Shown: positions 17,854 through 27,137, counted from the stretch's first letter. The stretch: 53,133 nucleotides of DNA from Acidobacteriota bacterium (GCA_003222535.1 QHWJ01000243.1:1-53133); one strand, 5' to 3'. Made by a program: numbers and translations. Notes: generated from the sequence alone by a model not told the origin.

Positions 17854-18244
17854 TCACCGACGCTTGTCTTTGGTCCTGAGTTTGGGTTTGGGCGTGGGAG
17901 ACGGTTTCGCCGCCCGCTTCGCGTGGCTCGAACGCCGTGGCCGGAGCTTGATGAGCGTGAACGACTCCTCGCCCATGCTCGTAGAGGTTTACCTCCCCGA
18001 GACCATCCTCAAATTTCTGTAAGACTCCGTTCTGACTACCGCCCCACTGAATCATCTCTTTCAGCAAATAGATCGAGGCTGTCGACTCAAGACTGTGTTT
18101 CGCTCTCAGCCATAAGAACCGCGCCTCAAGAGACGCTATCCAGTGGAACTCCTGATACTCGTCCGGCGGGTACCCATAGAGACGATGCTTAGCATCCCAC
18201 CGGTAGGCCCTAAAGTACTGAGGAAAGGCTCGAATGTCTGGCAT
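17854..18244 (-). pseudogene. Hypothetical protein gene with probable frameshift
   Basis: Not recognised. From ATG 18244 the frame reads MPDIRAFPQYFRAYRWDAKH, then HWIASLEARFLWLRAKHSLE, and continues to NLYEHG near 17970. A one-base shift there changes to a frame giving EESFTLIKLRPRRSSHAKRA and a Lys/Pro-rich tail ending at TGA 17854. The shifted tail joins the upstream sequence naturally as LYEHG-EESFTLIKL, whereas the unshifted frame becomes low-complexity and runs into the PIN gene. So either a sequence error or a recent one-base insertion is likely. It precedes the PIN pair on the same strand. Confidence 0.55.
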
Positions 18245-18392
18245 ACGCCGACGCTCCTCTGAGTCTTACTTCGTACTGAGTAGACCGCGAGGCTGCGCTC
18301 GCAGCCATCGCGGGCGACGGGGAGGCGTCGTGATCGCAGGGCATCCCGGTGCTCTGGATCGCCACGCGGTGGCTGACTGCGCTGTTGTCTAG

Positions 18393-18527
18393 GAGCGTGT
18401 CCGAGAAATGTGAACACGCTCATGGTAGGCCGGCTCCGCCGGCGAAAAACGGCCCGAATTCGCAAGGCGTTCCGCGCGAAGCGCGGCGACTAGGAGCCCG
18501 TGAGGCGTTGCTCAGACGGGCTCCTAG
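18393..18527. repeat. Two strong hairpins downstream of the small membrane protein gene
   Basis: gagcgtgt (18393-18400) pairs with acacgctc (18414-18421), an 8-bp perfect stem. ctaggagcccgt (18490-18501) pairs with acgggctcctag (18516-18527), a 12-bp perfect stem with a 14-base loop. The second contains the stop codon of the gene ending at 18524. It could end transcription, although there is no U run. The interval 18245-18523 otherwise holds no gene I can support. Confidence 0.6.
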
Positions 18528-18712
18528 GAGCGGGAACGCACCCAGAACATCACGCCGGCGAGCAACGCTCCGAGCAGGACGGCCGCAATCGTAATCACCG
18601 CCGTCAGCCCGAGCGACCCGATCAACACGTCGGCCAGCCCGCTCAACTCGCTCTTCGGCGGCGGCTCGATGATCTTGACGATGATGGGCTGTGCTGGCTG
18701 AAGACTCGCCAT
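18524..18712 (-). CDS. Small single-pass membrane protein
   Basis: A 62-residue protein from ATG 18712: MASLQPAQPIIVKIIEPPPK, then a hydrophobic stretch LADVLIGSLGLTAVITIAAV continuing LLGALLAGVMFWV, ending RSRS. This predicts one or two close membrane helices with a short basic tail. An in-frame ATG at 18754 would add residues from a word tract and is rejected. It follows pepA on the same strand by about 40 bases and may be its operon partner. Function unknown. Confidence 0.65.
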   Translation of the reverse strand: MASLQPAQPIIVKIIEPPPKSELSGLADVLIGSLGLTAVITIAAVLLGALLAGVMFWVRSRS

Positions 18713-18753
18713 CAACCACGGGCCATTCGCCGGCTGCCATGAGCCATCAGGCA

Positions 18754-20286
18754 TCAGTCATTTTGGATAGCAGTCATCGCAAACGCCAGTTCAGCCAGCG
18801 TGCGCACCGCCACGCCGCTCGGGCCTTTCGGGAGATATGGCCGTGCCTCGTCGGCCCATGCGGTCCCGGCGATGTCGATGTGCACCCACGGGACGCCATC
18901 CACGAACTCCTTGAGGAACAGCGCCGCGGTGATCGAACCGGCCGCGCGTCCGCCGGTATTCATCAAGTCCGCGATGTCGCTCTTGATCTGATCGCCGTAT
19001 TCATCGAACAGCGGCAGCTGCCACGCCCGATCCCCCGCGCGATCGGCGACCCTTCGCACGAGCTGCACCCACGCGTCCGGCGCCCCGAACAGTCCGCTGG
19101 TGATCTTGCCGAGCGCGACGACGACCGAGCCGGTGAGGGTCGCCACGTCCACCAGATGCGTGGCGCCGAGCTGCCGCGCGTACCAGAGGCCGTCGCCGAG
19201 AATCAACCGGCCTTCCGCGTCCGTGTTGATCACCTCGACGGTCTTTCCGGCCGCGCTCCTCAGGATGTCTCCAGGCTTGATGGCGCGCCCGCCGGGCATG
19301 TTCTCGGTCGTCGGCACGACGCCGATGACGCGTATCGGCGCGTGGAGCAGCGCGATCGCGCGCATCGCGCACGCAACCGCGGCGCCGCCGGCCATGTCGT
19401 CCTTCATCAGCTCCATCTTCTCGGCCGGCTTGATCGAAATGCCGCCTGTATCGAACGTGATGCCTTTCCCGACCAGGCCGAGCACCGGCGTTTCGGGCGC
19501 CCCCGGCGGCACGTGCCGGAACACGATGACGCGGGGCGGCTCGACGCTGCCGCGGGCAACTCCCAGGAGCAGGCCCATGCCGAGCTTTTCGATCTGTTTT
19601 TCGTCGAGGATCTCGACCGTGACGCCCGCGTCGCCGGCCAGCGCGGCGGCGCGCCTCGCGAATTCCGTCGGCGTCAGCGTGTTTCCCGGCTCGTTCGCCA
19701 GCTCGCGCGCGAGGTTGCTGCACTCGCCGAGCACTCGTCCGCGCGCGACGGCGGCACGGGCAGGGTCGAGCGTCGTGTCCATGCCGTTGAGGACGACCAC
19801 GGTCCACGCGGGCGGCGCGGAGGGCGGGGGCTCGGCGGTCTTGTAGTTCCCGCCATAGAACTCCGCGAGGGTGAGGCCTTCGGCGACGGCCTGCGCGAGC
19901 TCGGCTCTGTCCCCGCGCCCGCGCACCGCGAATGCGGCGCGCGCGACGCGCTTCTGGCGCGCGGCAAGGCCCGCGGCGGTCGCGAGCTTCCGGATGAGGT
20001 CGCTGCCCTGTTCGCCGGAGCCGCCGCCGATGAGCGCCACGCGCCGCGCGCGCCAACTCCGGTCGGTGATAGCCGTCAGAAGAAGCTCGAACGGCTTGGC
20101 CTGGAATTCTTTCGACGTCAGGGCGCGGGCGATTTCACCGCCGGTCGCCGGATCGATGGCATTGTTTCCGGCCAACGCGCCCGGGCCGTCTTCTTGAAAC
20201 CAGGGAATGATGAGGAGATCCGTGTCGACTGCAGACAGCGGCACGCCGGTACAGTCAACAGGTGTCGACGAGAGCAGTAATGGCAT
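18754..20286 (-). CDS. pepA: Leucyl aminopeptidase (M17 family)
   Basis: A cytoplasmic two-metal aminopeptidase that releases N-terminal residues. From ATG 20286 (MPLLLSSTPVDCTGVPLSAV) the 510-residue protein has the M17 N-terminal domain and a complete catalytic domain. Metal and active-site elements are VGKGITFDTGGISIKPAEKM, LMKDDMAGGAAV and the family signature EVINTDAEGRLILGDGLWYA. Length is normal. The alternative ATG at 20412 lies beyond a promoter region shared with the divergent gene at 20370. The stop codon is immediately followed by a GATGGC-word tract (about 18713-18755). Confidence 0.95.
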   Translation of the reverse strand: MPLLLSSTPVDCTGVPLSAVDTDLLIIPWFQEDGPGALAGNNAIDPATGGEIARALTSKEFQAKPFELLLTAITDRSWRARRVALIGGGSGEQGSDLIRKLATAAGLAARQKRVARAAFAVRGRGDRAELAQAVAEGLTLAEFYGGNYKTAEPPPSAPPAWTVVVLNGMDTTLDPARAAVARGRVLGECSNLARELANEPGNTLTPTEFARRAAALAGDAGVTVEILDEKQIEKLGMGLLLGVARGSVEPPRVIVFRHVPPGAPETPVLGLVGKGITFDTGGISIKPAEKMELMKDDMAGGAAVACAMRAIALLHAPIRVIGVVPTTENMPGGRAIKPGDILRSAAGKTVEVINTDAEGRLILGDGLWYARQLGATHLVDVATLTGSVVVALGKITSGLFGAPDAWVQLVRRVADRAGDRAWQLPLFDEYGDQIKSDIADLMNTGGRAAGSITAALFLKEFVDGVPWVHIDIAGTAWADEARPYLPKGPSGVAVRTLAELAFAMTAIQND

Positions 20287-20309
20287 CAGGACATTATCGC
20301 TGATGGCGC

Positions 20310-20338
20310 TTGCCCGCGCCCAGCCTGCACGGTACAAT
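20310..20338 (+). promoter_or_regulatory. Candidate promoter for the secreted PKD-like protein
   Basis: TTGCCC (20310-20315) and TACAAT (20333-20338) are spaced by 17 bp, 32 bases upstream of the ATG at 20370. It is in the divergent region between pepA and this gene. Confidence 0.5.
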
Positions 20339-20369
20339 CTGAAAGCTCCTGCCAGCCGAGGGTCAAGAA

Positions 20370-20834
20370 ATGATGAGCCACCTGCGGCGTTATGCGTGGG
20401 CCGGCGCGGCATCTCTGTTCGTGGCGGCCACGCTCGTCGCGTCGGTCACCGCGCAGAAGGCCGACAAGGACCCGAAAGACAACCCCGACGCCAAGCGCCC
20501 GCAGGTCAAACTGAAGGCGCAGCCCGTGATCGCGATGGCGCCGGCGCGCGTCGTGCTCACCGCCGAGCTGGTCGGCGGCGCCAACGACTTCGAGGAGTTC
20601 TACTGCGCCGGCGTTGAATGGGAATGGGGCGACGGCACCAAGTCCGAATCGTCCACTGACTGCGCGCCGTACGAGCCCGGCAAGTCGGAGATCAAAAGGC
20701 GCTTCACGGTCGAACACGTGTTTCGGGTCGGAGCCTATCGGGTGATGTTCCATCTCAAGCGTCGCGACAAGTCGGTCGGCGCCGCGACGGTCAACATCCA
20801 GGTGCGGCCCGGCCTGCGCGACGGCCTCCACTAA
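20370..20834 (+). CDS. Secreted protein with PKD-like beta domain
   Basis: A 154-residue protein with a signal peptide (WAGAASLFVAATLVASVTAQ, about residues 10-29), a Lys/Asp-rich spacer, and one beta-sandwich-like domain. That domain contains EFYCAGVEWEWGDGTKSESS and VEHVFRVGAYRVMFHLKRRD, which resembles a PKD repeat (WDFGDG-type motif and a late Tyr/Val strand). Two cysteines (YCAG, TDCAP) may pair. Probably extracytoplasmic, perhaps surface adhesion or scaffold. It ends with VNIQVRPGLRDGLH. Divergent from pepA. Confidence 0.75.
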   Translation: MMSHLRRYAWAGAASLFVAATLVASVTAQKADKDPKDNPDAKRPQVKLKAQPVIAMAPARVVLTAELVGGANDFEEFYCAGVEWEWGDGTKSESSTDCAPYEPGKSEIKRRFTVEHVFRVGAYRVMFHLKRRDKSVGAATVNIQVRPGLRDGLH

Positions 20835-20895
20835 CGGCGCCAACCGAAGGGAAAAAAATAACCGCGGCGGGAGAGCCAGAAGGCGGGCCTGCCGC

Positions 20896-20965
20896 GAACG
20901 CGGGCCTGCCGCGCCGAAGCGCGATAGCGCGAACGCGGGCCTGCCGCGCCGAAGCGCGATAGCGC
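20896..20965 (+). repeat. 35-bp tandem repeat, two copies
   Basis: The unit starting gaacgcgggcctgccgcgcc and ending gatagcgc occurs at 20896-20930 and 20931-20965 without change. A partial copy follows and leads to a ggcgggacgccttcgtccc hairpin (about 20968-20987). It occupies the 263-bp gap between two small secreted protein genes. Nothing else is assigned there. Confidence 0.8.
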
Positions 20966-21097
20966 GAAGGCGGGACGCCTTCGTCCCACAACCGAACAGG
21001 CCGATAAACCGGCCGCTTTCTGCCGGTCATTTTCTTTGGCAAATTGCCAGGGCTGCAGTGTTTGGATCTGGCACGAGATTGGCCTTTGCCGCGTTTC

Positions 21098-21385
21098 GTG
21101 ACTCTTCGTCAGCGTCTCGCGCATGTCTTCGCCGCGACGCTTCTCGCCCTCGCGGCGCTGATCTCCGTTGGGCTGACCGCGCGGGCGGACGGCCCGTTCA
21201 CCATCGCGATCACGCCGGTCTTTCTACGCCTCGACGCGGCGGCGGTCGCCGAATCGCGCGCGCGAGCGCTCGGCCTCGACGTGGACATCAAGCTCTGGAC
21301 GCTTCACCTGCATTTCGCGTGGTCGGCGATTCCCATGGCCGTGCTCTCGCCGGCGTCAACCAAACCGGCGGGTGCTCTGCTCTAA
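21098..21385 (+). CDS. Small secreted hypothetical protein
   Basis: From GTG 21098 the product is 95 residues: a clear signal peptide (LAHVFAATLLALAALISVGL, cleavage near TARADG) followed by about 60 residues (FTIAITPVFLRLDAAAVAES, then LGLDVDIKLWTLHLHFAWSA) with no family I recognise. TTG 21044 is a longer alternative. It ends seven bases before the first orphan permease gene and may share its transcript. Confidence 0.55.
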   Translation: MTLRQRLAHVFAATLLALAALISVGLTARADGPFTIAITPVFLRLDAAAVAESRARALGLDVDIKLWTLHLHFAWSAIPMAVLSPASTKPAGALL

Positions 21386-21392
21386 ACGATAC

Positions 21393-23828
21393 ATGGACTC
21401 TGCGCTTCAGGACCTCCGCTATGCGATGCGCCTATGTCTGCGCACGCCGGGCTTCACGACGGTCGCCGTGGTGGCGCTCGCGCTCGGGATTGGTGCCAAC
21501 ACGGCGATTTTCACGCTGGTGCATGCCGTCCTGATCGAACGCTTGCCATATCGCGACCCTGGCCAAATCGTCGTCCTGTGGGAAACGAACGCACGGCGGC
21601 CCGGCCGGCCGAACACCGTCGCGCCGGCGAACTTCATTCGGTGGGGCGAGCGTGCCACTGCGTTCGAGAGCATCGCTGCCTATGCCGAGACGAGGATCAA
21701 CCTGACCGAAGCCGGCGACCCGGAGGAGCTCGTCGTGCAGAACGTCACGGCGCCGTTTTTCTCCGTGCTCGGCGTCTCGCCGATGATCGGACGTGTGTTC
21801 ACGCACGAGGAGAGCGCGGACCCCGAGTCGTCCGCTGTCGTACTCAGCTACGACCTCTGGCAGCGGCGATTCGGAGCCGATCCGTCGATTGTCGGCAAAC
21901 CCATTCGGCTGAACACGCGGCCGCGCACCGTCGTCGGTGTCATGCCGCCCGGGATCCGGCCGTTCCTGAAGGCCGGGTCGCTGGTCGGCAAGCCGGTGGA
22001 GCTCTGGGTGCCGTTCGTGCTGCCGCCGAACGCGCGCGAGCCTCGCGGCCGGTATCTGACGGCGATAGCGCGCCTGAAGCCGGGAGTCACCGTCGGAGAG
22101 GCGCGCGTGCAGATGAGCACGATTGCGGCGAACCTCGCGGCCGAGCTCCCGCAGTTCGATACGGGCTGGGCCACGCTCACCGTCCCGCTGCACGACGAGC
22201 TTGCCGGCGAGCTGCGGCCGGCGCTGCTCGTGCTGTCGGGCGCGGTCGCGTTCGTCCTGCTCATCGCGTGCGCCAACGTGGCCAACCTCCTGCTCGCGCG
22301 CGGCGCCGCCCGGCGGCGCGAGATCGCCATACGGACCGCGCTCGGCGCGCCGCGGCTTCGCGTGATCCGCCAGCTGCTCACCGAGAGCCTGATTCTCGGC
22401 GTGCTCGGCGGTGCGGCCGGACTCCTGGTCGCCCAATGGAGCCTCGCCCTCCTCCTCGCGCTCAGCCCGGTCGATCTCACGTCGCTCGGCCACGTCGAGC
22501 TGAGCTATCCCGTGCTGTCGTTCACGGCGTTCGTGTCGATCCTCACCGCAATCGTGTGTGGGTTCGCGCCCGCGTTGGAGGGGTCTCGCGCCGACGTCCA
22601 GGAAACCCTCAAGGACGGCGCGCGGCAAATCGGCGCCGGCGTGCGCCACCGGCGTCTGCGGCACACGTTCGTCATGGCGGAGATCGCGCTCGCCGTCGTC
22701 CTGCTCGTGGGGGCCGGCCTCATGCTGCGCAGCTTCAGCGCGCTCGGCCGCGTCAACCCCGGCTTCGACAGCTCGAACGTGCTGACCATGCGGATGCAAT
22801 TGCCCGTCGCCAAATACCGCGACGACGCGCAGCGCATTCGCTTTTTCCACGACTTGACGACGCGTGTCGAGGCGGTGCCTGGCGTTCGTGCGGTCGGCGC
22901 CGTCAGCTACCTGCCGCTCGCCGGCCTCGGCGCCGCCACCGGCTTCACGATCGATGGGCAACCGCCGCTGCCTCCCGGTCAGAGCAATACGACCGACGTC
23001 ACCGTCTGCGACAACGGCTATTTCCGCGCGATGAACGTGCCGCTCCTGCGCGGGCGCCTGTTCACCGATCGCGAGATGCGCGAGAAGGCGGACGTCGTCA
23101 TCGTCAACGACACGCTGGCGCGCCGGTACTTCCCGAACGAGGATCCCCTCGGCAAGCGCGTCACGATCAACATGACCGATCCCAATGTGCCGACCGAGAT
23201 CGTCGGTGTGGTCGGCGACACGATCTTCGCGGGGATGGCGGCGGCCGCGCGGCCGACCACCTACTGGCCGCATCCGCAGCTCGCGTATGCCGCGATGACG
23301 CTGACCGTCCGCACCGCGTCGGAGCCAATGGGATTTGCGGCGCTCGTTCAGAGCGAAATTCGCTCGCTCGACAAGGACCAGCCGGTCTCCGACGTCCGCA
23401 CGATGGACGCGTGGGTCGCGCGCTCGCTCGCGCAGACGCGCTTCAGCTCGCTGCTGCTGACGCTGTTCGCGTCACTCGCGCTCCTGCTCGCCGCGATCGG
23501 TATCTACGGTGTCATGTCGTACGCGGTCAGCATGCGGACGTCGGAGATCGGCATCCGTCTCGCGCTCGGTGCCGAAGCGCGCGATATTGTCTCGATGATC
23601 GTCGGCAACGCCGTCCGGCTCGCGGGAATCGGTCTGGCCATCGGCGTCGCTCTCTCGCTCGTGCTCGGCCGCACGCTCACCAGCCTGCTGTATCAGACGG
23701 CGAGTACCGACGTGGCAACCTTTACCGCGGTTATCGGCGTCCTCGGCGCCGTCGCCGTGCTCGCCAGCTATTTCCCGGCGCGCCGCGCGTCGCGCATTCC
23801 GCCCGTTGAAGCGCTGAGGTATCAATGA
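21393..23828 (+). CDS. FtsX/MacB-like permease, acidobacterial duplicated orphan type
   Basis: An ~811-residue membrane protein of the ADOP group, characteristic of Acidobacteria. From ATG 21393 it begins MDSALQDLRYAMRLCLRTPG. It has a first membrane helix (TVAVVALALGIGANTAIFTL), a MacB-type periplasmic domain (about residues 45-270), an FtsX block of three helices (about 285-420), a second periplasmic domain, and a second FtsX block near the C-terminus (LLLTLFASLALLLAAIGIYG onward). The duplicated architecture lacks a fused or adjacent ATPase. Substrate unknown. It overlaps the next, paralogous gene by four bases. Confidence 0.93.
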   Translation: MDSALQDLRYAMRLCLRTPGFTTVAVVALALGIGANTAIFTLVHAVLIERLPYRDPGQIVVLWETNARRPGRPNTVAPANFIRWGERATAFESIAAYAETRINLTEAGDPEELVVQNVTAPFFSVLGVSPMIGRVFTHEESADPESSAVVLSYDLWQRRFGADPSIVGKPIRLNTRPRTVVGVMPPGIRPFLKAGSLVGKPVELWVPFVLPPNAREPRGRYLTAIARLKPGVTVGEARVQMSTIAANLAAELPQFDTGWATLTVPLHDELAGELRPALLVLSGAVAFVLLIACANVANLLLARGAARRREIAIRTALGAPRLRVIRQLLTESLILGVLGGAAGLLVAQWSLALLLALSPVDLTSLGHVELSYPVLSFTAFVSILTAIVCGFAPALEGSRADVQETLKDGARQIGAGVRHRRLRHTFVMAEIALAVVLLVGAGLMLRSFSALGRVNPGFDSSNVLTMRMQLPVAKYRDDAQRIRFFHDLTTRVEAVPGVRAVGAVSYLPLAGLGAATGFTIDGQPPLPPGQSNTTDVTVCDNGYFRAMNVPLLRGRLFTDREMREKADVVIVNDTLARRYFPNEDPLGKRVTINMTDPNVPTEIVGVVGDTIFAGMAAAARPTTYWPHPQLAYAAMTLTVRTASEPMGFAALVQSEIRSLDKDQPVSDVRTMDAWVARSLAQTRFSSLLLTLFASLALLLAAIGIYGVMSYAVSMRTSEIGIRLALGAEARDIVSMIVGNAVRLAGIGLAIGVALSLVLGRTLTSLLYQTASTDVATFTAVIGVLGAVAVLASYFPARRASRIPPVEALRYQ

Positions 23829-26242
23829 TTGAGAGGCGGCTTCAGGATCTCCGCTACGCCGCGCGCACGTTCCGGCGGTCGCCTGGCTTTCTCCTCCTCA
23901 CGGTCCTCACGATTGCGGTCGGCGTCGGCGCCAACGCCGCGATCTTCAGCGTCGTCAACGCCGTGCTCGTACGGCCGCTGCCGTTCCCCCGCCCGAACGA
24001 TCTGGTGCTGGTCACGGACACCAATCGGCAGACAAGACAGAGTAACGGCGACACGTCGCCAGCCAACTTTCTCGACTGGCGCGTTCGTCAGCACAGCTTC
24101 ACTGGATTGACCGCGTTCCGTCAGGCCCGGTTCACGTTCTCGAGCGCCGACCGTCCCGAGAGCGTCCCGGGAGCCATCGTCAACGTGAACTTCTTTGGCG
24201 TGCTCGACATCAAGCCTGCGCTCGGCCGGGGGTTCAACGCCGCGGACGAAGAGCCCGGCGCGCCGCGCGTCGCGATCATCGCCGACGGGTTCTGGCGGCA
24301 GCGCTTCGGAGGGCGGACCGATGCGATTGGCCAGACCGTCCGGCTCAACGACGAGCCCCACGCCATCATCGGCGTCGCGCCGGCGGGCATCGAGTATCCG
24401 GACAAGTCTCGTGTATGGGTGGCACCGCACTGGCGCGTACCGGACGATCCGCTGGCTCCGATGGCGGATCCGGCGCCTCAGCGAAGCCACGAATACATTT
24501 CGGTGCTGGCGCGTCTCGAGCCGGGGCGGTCGATCGAGAGCGCGCAGGCGGACATGGATGCGGTCGCGGCGACGATGGAGCACGATTTCCCGAACGACAA
24601 TCGGAACGCCGGTGTCCTGCTGACGCCGTTGCGCGACGACCTCGTCTCCGACGTCAGGCAGACCGTCCTGCTGCTCTTCGCGGCTGTCGGCCTGCTCCTC
24701 CTCATCGCCGCGGGGAACGTGTCCGGGCTGCTCATTGCCCGCGCGACGGGGCGGCGCCAGGAGATGGCAATCCGCATCGCGCTCGGCGCGGGCCGCGGGC
24801 GGATTCTCGGCCAGCTCCTGACCGAAAGCATCGTCCTCGCAGTGCTCGGCGGCGCGGCCGGCGTGCTGCTCGCCATGTGGTTGATCGGACCGCTCGTCAG
24901 CCTCAGTCCTTCCGATCTCAACGTCGCGGGCCCTGTGACCGTCGACACCAGCGTGCTGCTCTTCGGCCTCGGAGTCTCGTCGTTCGCCGGCCTGCTCTCC
25001 GGTCTCGCACCGGCCCACCAGCTCCTCCATCTGAACGTCCACGACGATCTCAGGCAAGGAGCACGCGGCAACAGCGGCGGCCAACGCCGGATCCGGGCGA
25101 CCCTCGTCGCTGGAGAAATCGCGTTGTCGCTCGTGTTGCTCGTCGGCGCGGGGTTGACGGTTCGCAGTCTCGTCAGGCTGCAGCGCGAGCCCGCGGGGTT
25201 CAATCCGGATCATGTGCTGACGCTCGGCGTCGGCCTGCCGGCGCCCCGGTATCCCACACCGTCGCAGAAAGCCGAGTTCTGGCAGCGCGCGCTCGATGCG
25301 CTCCGACAAGTGCCTGGCGTCGAGGTCGCGGGTGCAACCAGCCGTCTACCGCTCCTGCCGGGCAACAGCACGCGCGGCCTCATGATTCGCGGTCTGCCGC
25401 CGAACGTCGCGGCGTCCGCCGATTATCGGACCGCATCGCCCGGCTACTTCCGCGCGATGGGCATCCGGTTGGTGCAAGGCCGCGGCTTTGATGAAACGGA
25501 CCGCGAGGACCGGCTGCCCGTCGCCGTCGTCAGCGCGTCGGCCGCGCAGCGCTTCTGGCCGAACCGCAATCCGATTGGCGAGCGCTTCTCCATCAACGAG
25601 CCGGAGATCACCGTAGTCGGCGTGGTGGGCGACGTGCGCACGGCGTCTCTCGACAAGGCGCCGCAGCCGACGATCTACGTCCCGTACCGGCAGGATCCGT
25701 GGCCGTCCATGGTCTTCGCGCTGAGGACGACGGCCGCGCCGTCGATGCTGGCGAACGCCGTCCGCGACGCGATTTGGCGGGTCGACAAAGATCAGCCGGT
25801 CGGCGCGGTGCGGACGATGGACGAGCAGTTGTCGAACTCGCTGACGCGCCGGCGGTTCACCGTCATGCTGCTGTCGGCGTTCGGCCTCGTGTCGGTGTCG
25901 CTGGCCGCCATTGGCCTCTATGGCGTGCTCGCCTTTATCGTCTCCCAGCGGCGTCGCGAGATCGGCGTGCGCATGGCGCTGGGCGCGCAGCTGCGGGATG
26001 TGGTCGCCGACGTGATGGGCGAGGGATTGAGGCTTGCCGGGCTTGGCGTTGTCGTCGGCATCGGCCTGGCGCTCGCCGGAACGCCGCTCCTGGGCTCGAT
26101 GCTCTTCGGAACGAGCCCGACCGACGCGCTGACCTTCACTGCAGCCGCGGCGCTCCTCGTCACGATCGCGGCCGGCGCGAGCCTGGTCCCCGCGTTGCGC
26201 GCGAGCCGGATCGATCCGTTGATTGCGCTCAGGGATGAATGA
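23825..26242 (+). CDS. FtsX/MacB-like permease, acidobacterial duplicated orphan type (second copy)
   Basis: An 805-residue paralogue of the preceding gene, translationally coupled to it by ATGA. It shows the same layout. The N-terminus is MIERRLQDLRYAARTFRRSP, and the first helix is LLLTVLTIAVGVGANAAIFS. A periplasmic domain and an FtsX block (TVLLLFAAVGLLLLIAAGNV) follow. The second half has VKDxQPVGAVRTMD-like sequence before the last helices (FGLVSVSLAAIGLYGVLAFI). No ATPase gene lies nearby. Divergence between the two copies is large, so this is an old duplication. It ends just before a palindromic repeat. Confidence 0.93.
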   Translation: MIERRLQDLRYAARTFRRSPGFLLLTVLTIAVGVGANAAIFSVVNAVLVRPLPFPRPNDLVLVTDTNRQTRQSNGDTSPANFLDWRVRQHSFTGLTAFRQARFTFSSADRPESVPGAIVNVNFFGVLDIKPALGRGFNAADEEPGAPRVAIIADGFWRQRFGGRTDAIGQTVRLNDEPHAIIGVAPAGIEYPDKSRVWVAPHWRVPDDPLAPMADPAPQRSHEYISVLARLEPGRSIESAQADMDAVAATMEHDFPNDNRNAGVLLTPLRDDLVSDVRQTVLLLFAAVGLLLLIAAGNVSGLLIARATGRRQEMAIRIALGAGRGRILGQLLTESIVLAVLGGAAGVLLAMWLIGPLVSLSPSDLNVAGPVTVDTSVLLFGLGVSSFAGLLSGLAPAHQLLHLNVHDDLRQGARGNSGGQRRIRATLVAGEIALSLVLLVGAGLTVRSLVRLQREPAGFNPDHVLTLGVGLPAPRYPTPSQKAEFWQRALDALRQVPGVEVAGATSRLPLLPGNSTRGLMIRGLPPNVAASADYRTASPGYFRAMGIRLVQGRGFDETDREDRLPVAVVSASAAQRFWPNRNPIGERFSINEPEITVVGVVGDVRTASLDKAPQPTIYVPYRQDPWPSMVFALRTTAAPSMLANAVRDAIWRVDKDQPVGAVRTMDEQLSNSLTRRRFTVMLLSAFGLVSVSLAAIGLYGVLAFIVSQRRREIGVRMALGAQLRDVVADVMGEGLRLAGLGVVVGIGLALAGTPLLGSMLFGTSPTDALTFTAAAALLVTIAAGASLVPALRASRIDPLIALRDE

Positions 26243-26249
26243 AACCCGT

Positions 26250-26301
26250 GTAGGGCGACCCGTGTAGGGTCGCCTCGGCGAGCCTGAAAGGCTCGCCCTA
26301 C
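26250..26301. repeat. GTAGGGCGACC palindromic repeat unit
   Basis: The unit begins gtagggcga and ends tcgccctac, perfect 9-bp inverted ends. Inside are two hairpins: ggcgaccc-gtgta-gggtcgcc and ggcgagcct-gaa-aggctcgcc. This is the most compact full copy in the window. Relatives are at 15181-15204 (half unit) and 37007-37130 (expanded). It follows the second permease stop by eight bases; the rest of the gap to 26432 has further gtgctg/cagcac inverted words. Confidence 0.75.
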
Positions 26302-26432
26302 AGATGTCCGTTCCACGAATGGCGCAGGCCACGCTACGGCGCCAGGCGCGTCAGAGTGCTGGGCGTCAAAGGGCCTTCAGGGTGCTCGCCGCGAACAGCA
26401 CTCCAGATTTGCAGCGACAGCGCCAGAGCACC

Positions 26433-27065
26433 CTACGGTGTGAGTCGTTTCAGTATGTCTGCACCTGACGTTTTTCGGCTTTTCGCTTCCGCCGAGACGC
26501 TCTGCAGGTAGTCGTTCACCCGCAGCACGGTCCGGAATACGAGGTGTCCCAGCGAGCCGAGCCCGTTGGTTTCCGACGGGCGCCCGAACACCGCGTCGCC
26601 CACCTCGTCCGCCTCGCGTTCGGCCAGCGTGCCGAGCGTCGCGATGACGTGCACGTAATATCGCCCGGCAGGCGCGAGCCGCGCGGCGGCGCCCAGCTCG
26701 ACGACCACCGGCATCGAACGCGGCGGCGCCGGATACGTCGTCGCAGACCCGCCGGGATCGGCGATCGAAAGACCGTTTCCCGGCGCGCGTCCAAACCGGA
26801 ACACCCGAACGATCGCCGGATATACAAGGCGATCCCACACCGGCCGGCTCTCCCACAGTTCGGCCTGGACGCGAAGATGGAGAGCCCCACCATCGTCCAG
26901 CGTTTTCCTGAAGCGATCCGGAAGGAGATCGCGCAGCTCGATCGTCGTCGTCACGGATGTTGAAGGCGCGTACGGATCCTTCACCTGGACGTCGAGCGCC
27001 GCGGCAGGAGCGGCCAGGAGAAGAAGACAGATGAGGGGCGACACGCGCGGGGCAAGCCGCTGCAT
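26433..27065 (-). CDS. Secreted hypothetical protein
   Basis: From ATG 27065 a protein of about 210 residues with signal peptide (VSPLICLLLLAAPAAALDVQ) and a beta-rich mature part: STSVTTTIELRDLLPDRFRK, then LHLRVQAELWESRPVWDRLV, then SMPVVVELGAAARLAPAGRY. The layout recalls DUF4390-type exported proteins, but I cannot confirm this. It is last in a minus-strand set after the BamA-like gene (gap about 72 bases). In Acidobacteria-like genomes such small exported proteins often sit with outer-membrane assembly genes. ATG 27077 is an alternative start. Confidence 0.7.
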   Translation of the reverse strand: MQRLAPRVSPLICLLLLAAPAAALDVQVKDPYAPSTSVTTTIELRDLLPDRFRKTLDDGGALHLRVQAELWESRPVWDRLVYPAIVRVFRFGRAPGNGLSIADPGGSATTYPAPPRSMPVVVELGAAARLAPAGRYYVHVIATLGTLAEREADEVGDAVFGRPSETNGLGSLGHLVFRTVLRVNDYLQSVSAEAKSRKTSGADILKRLTP

Positions 27066-27137
27066 ACGCGTTGGCAAGTTGCGGAAAAGCCAGCAACTTT
27101 TCAGTGCTCACTTCAGGCTGCGTTCTTCGGCAGCCTG

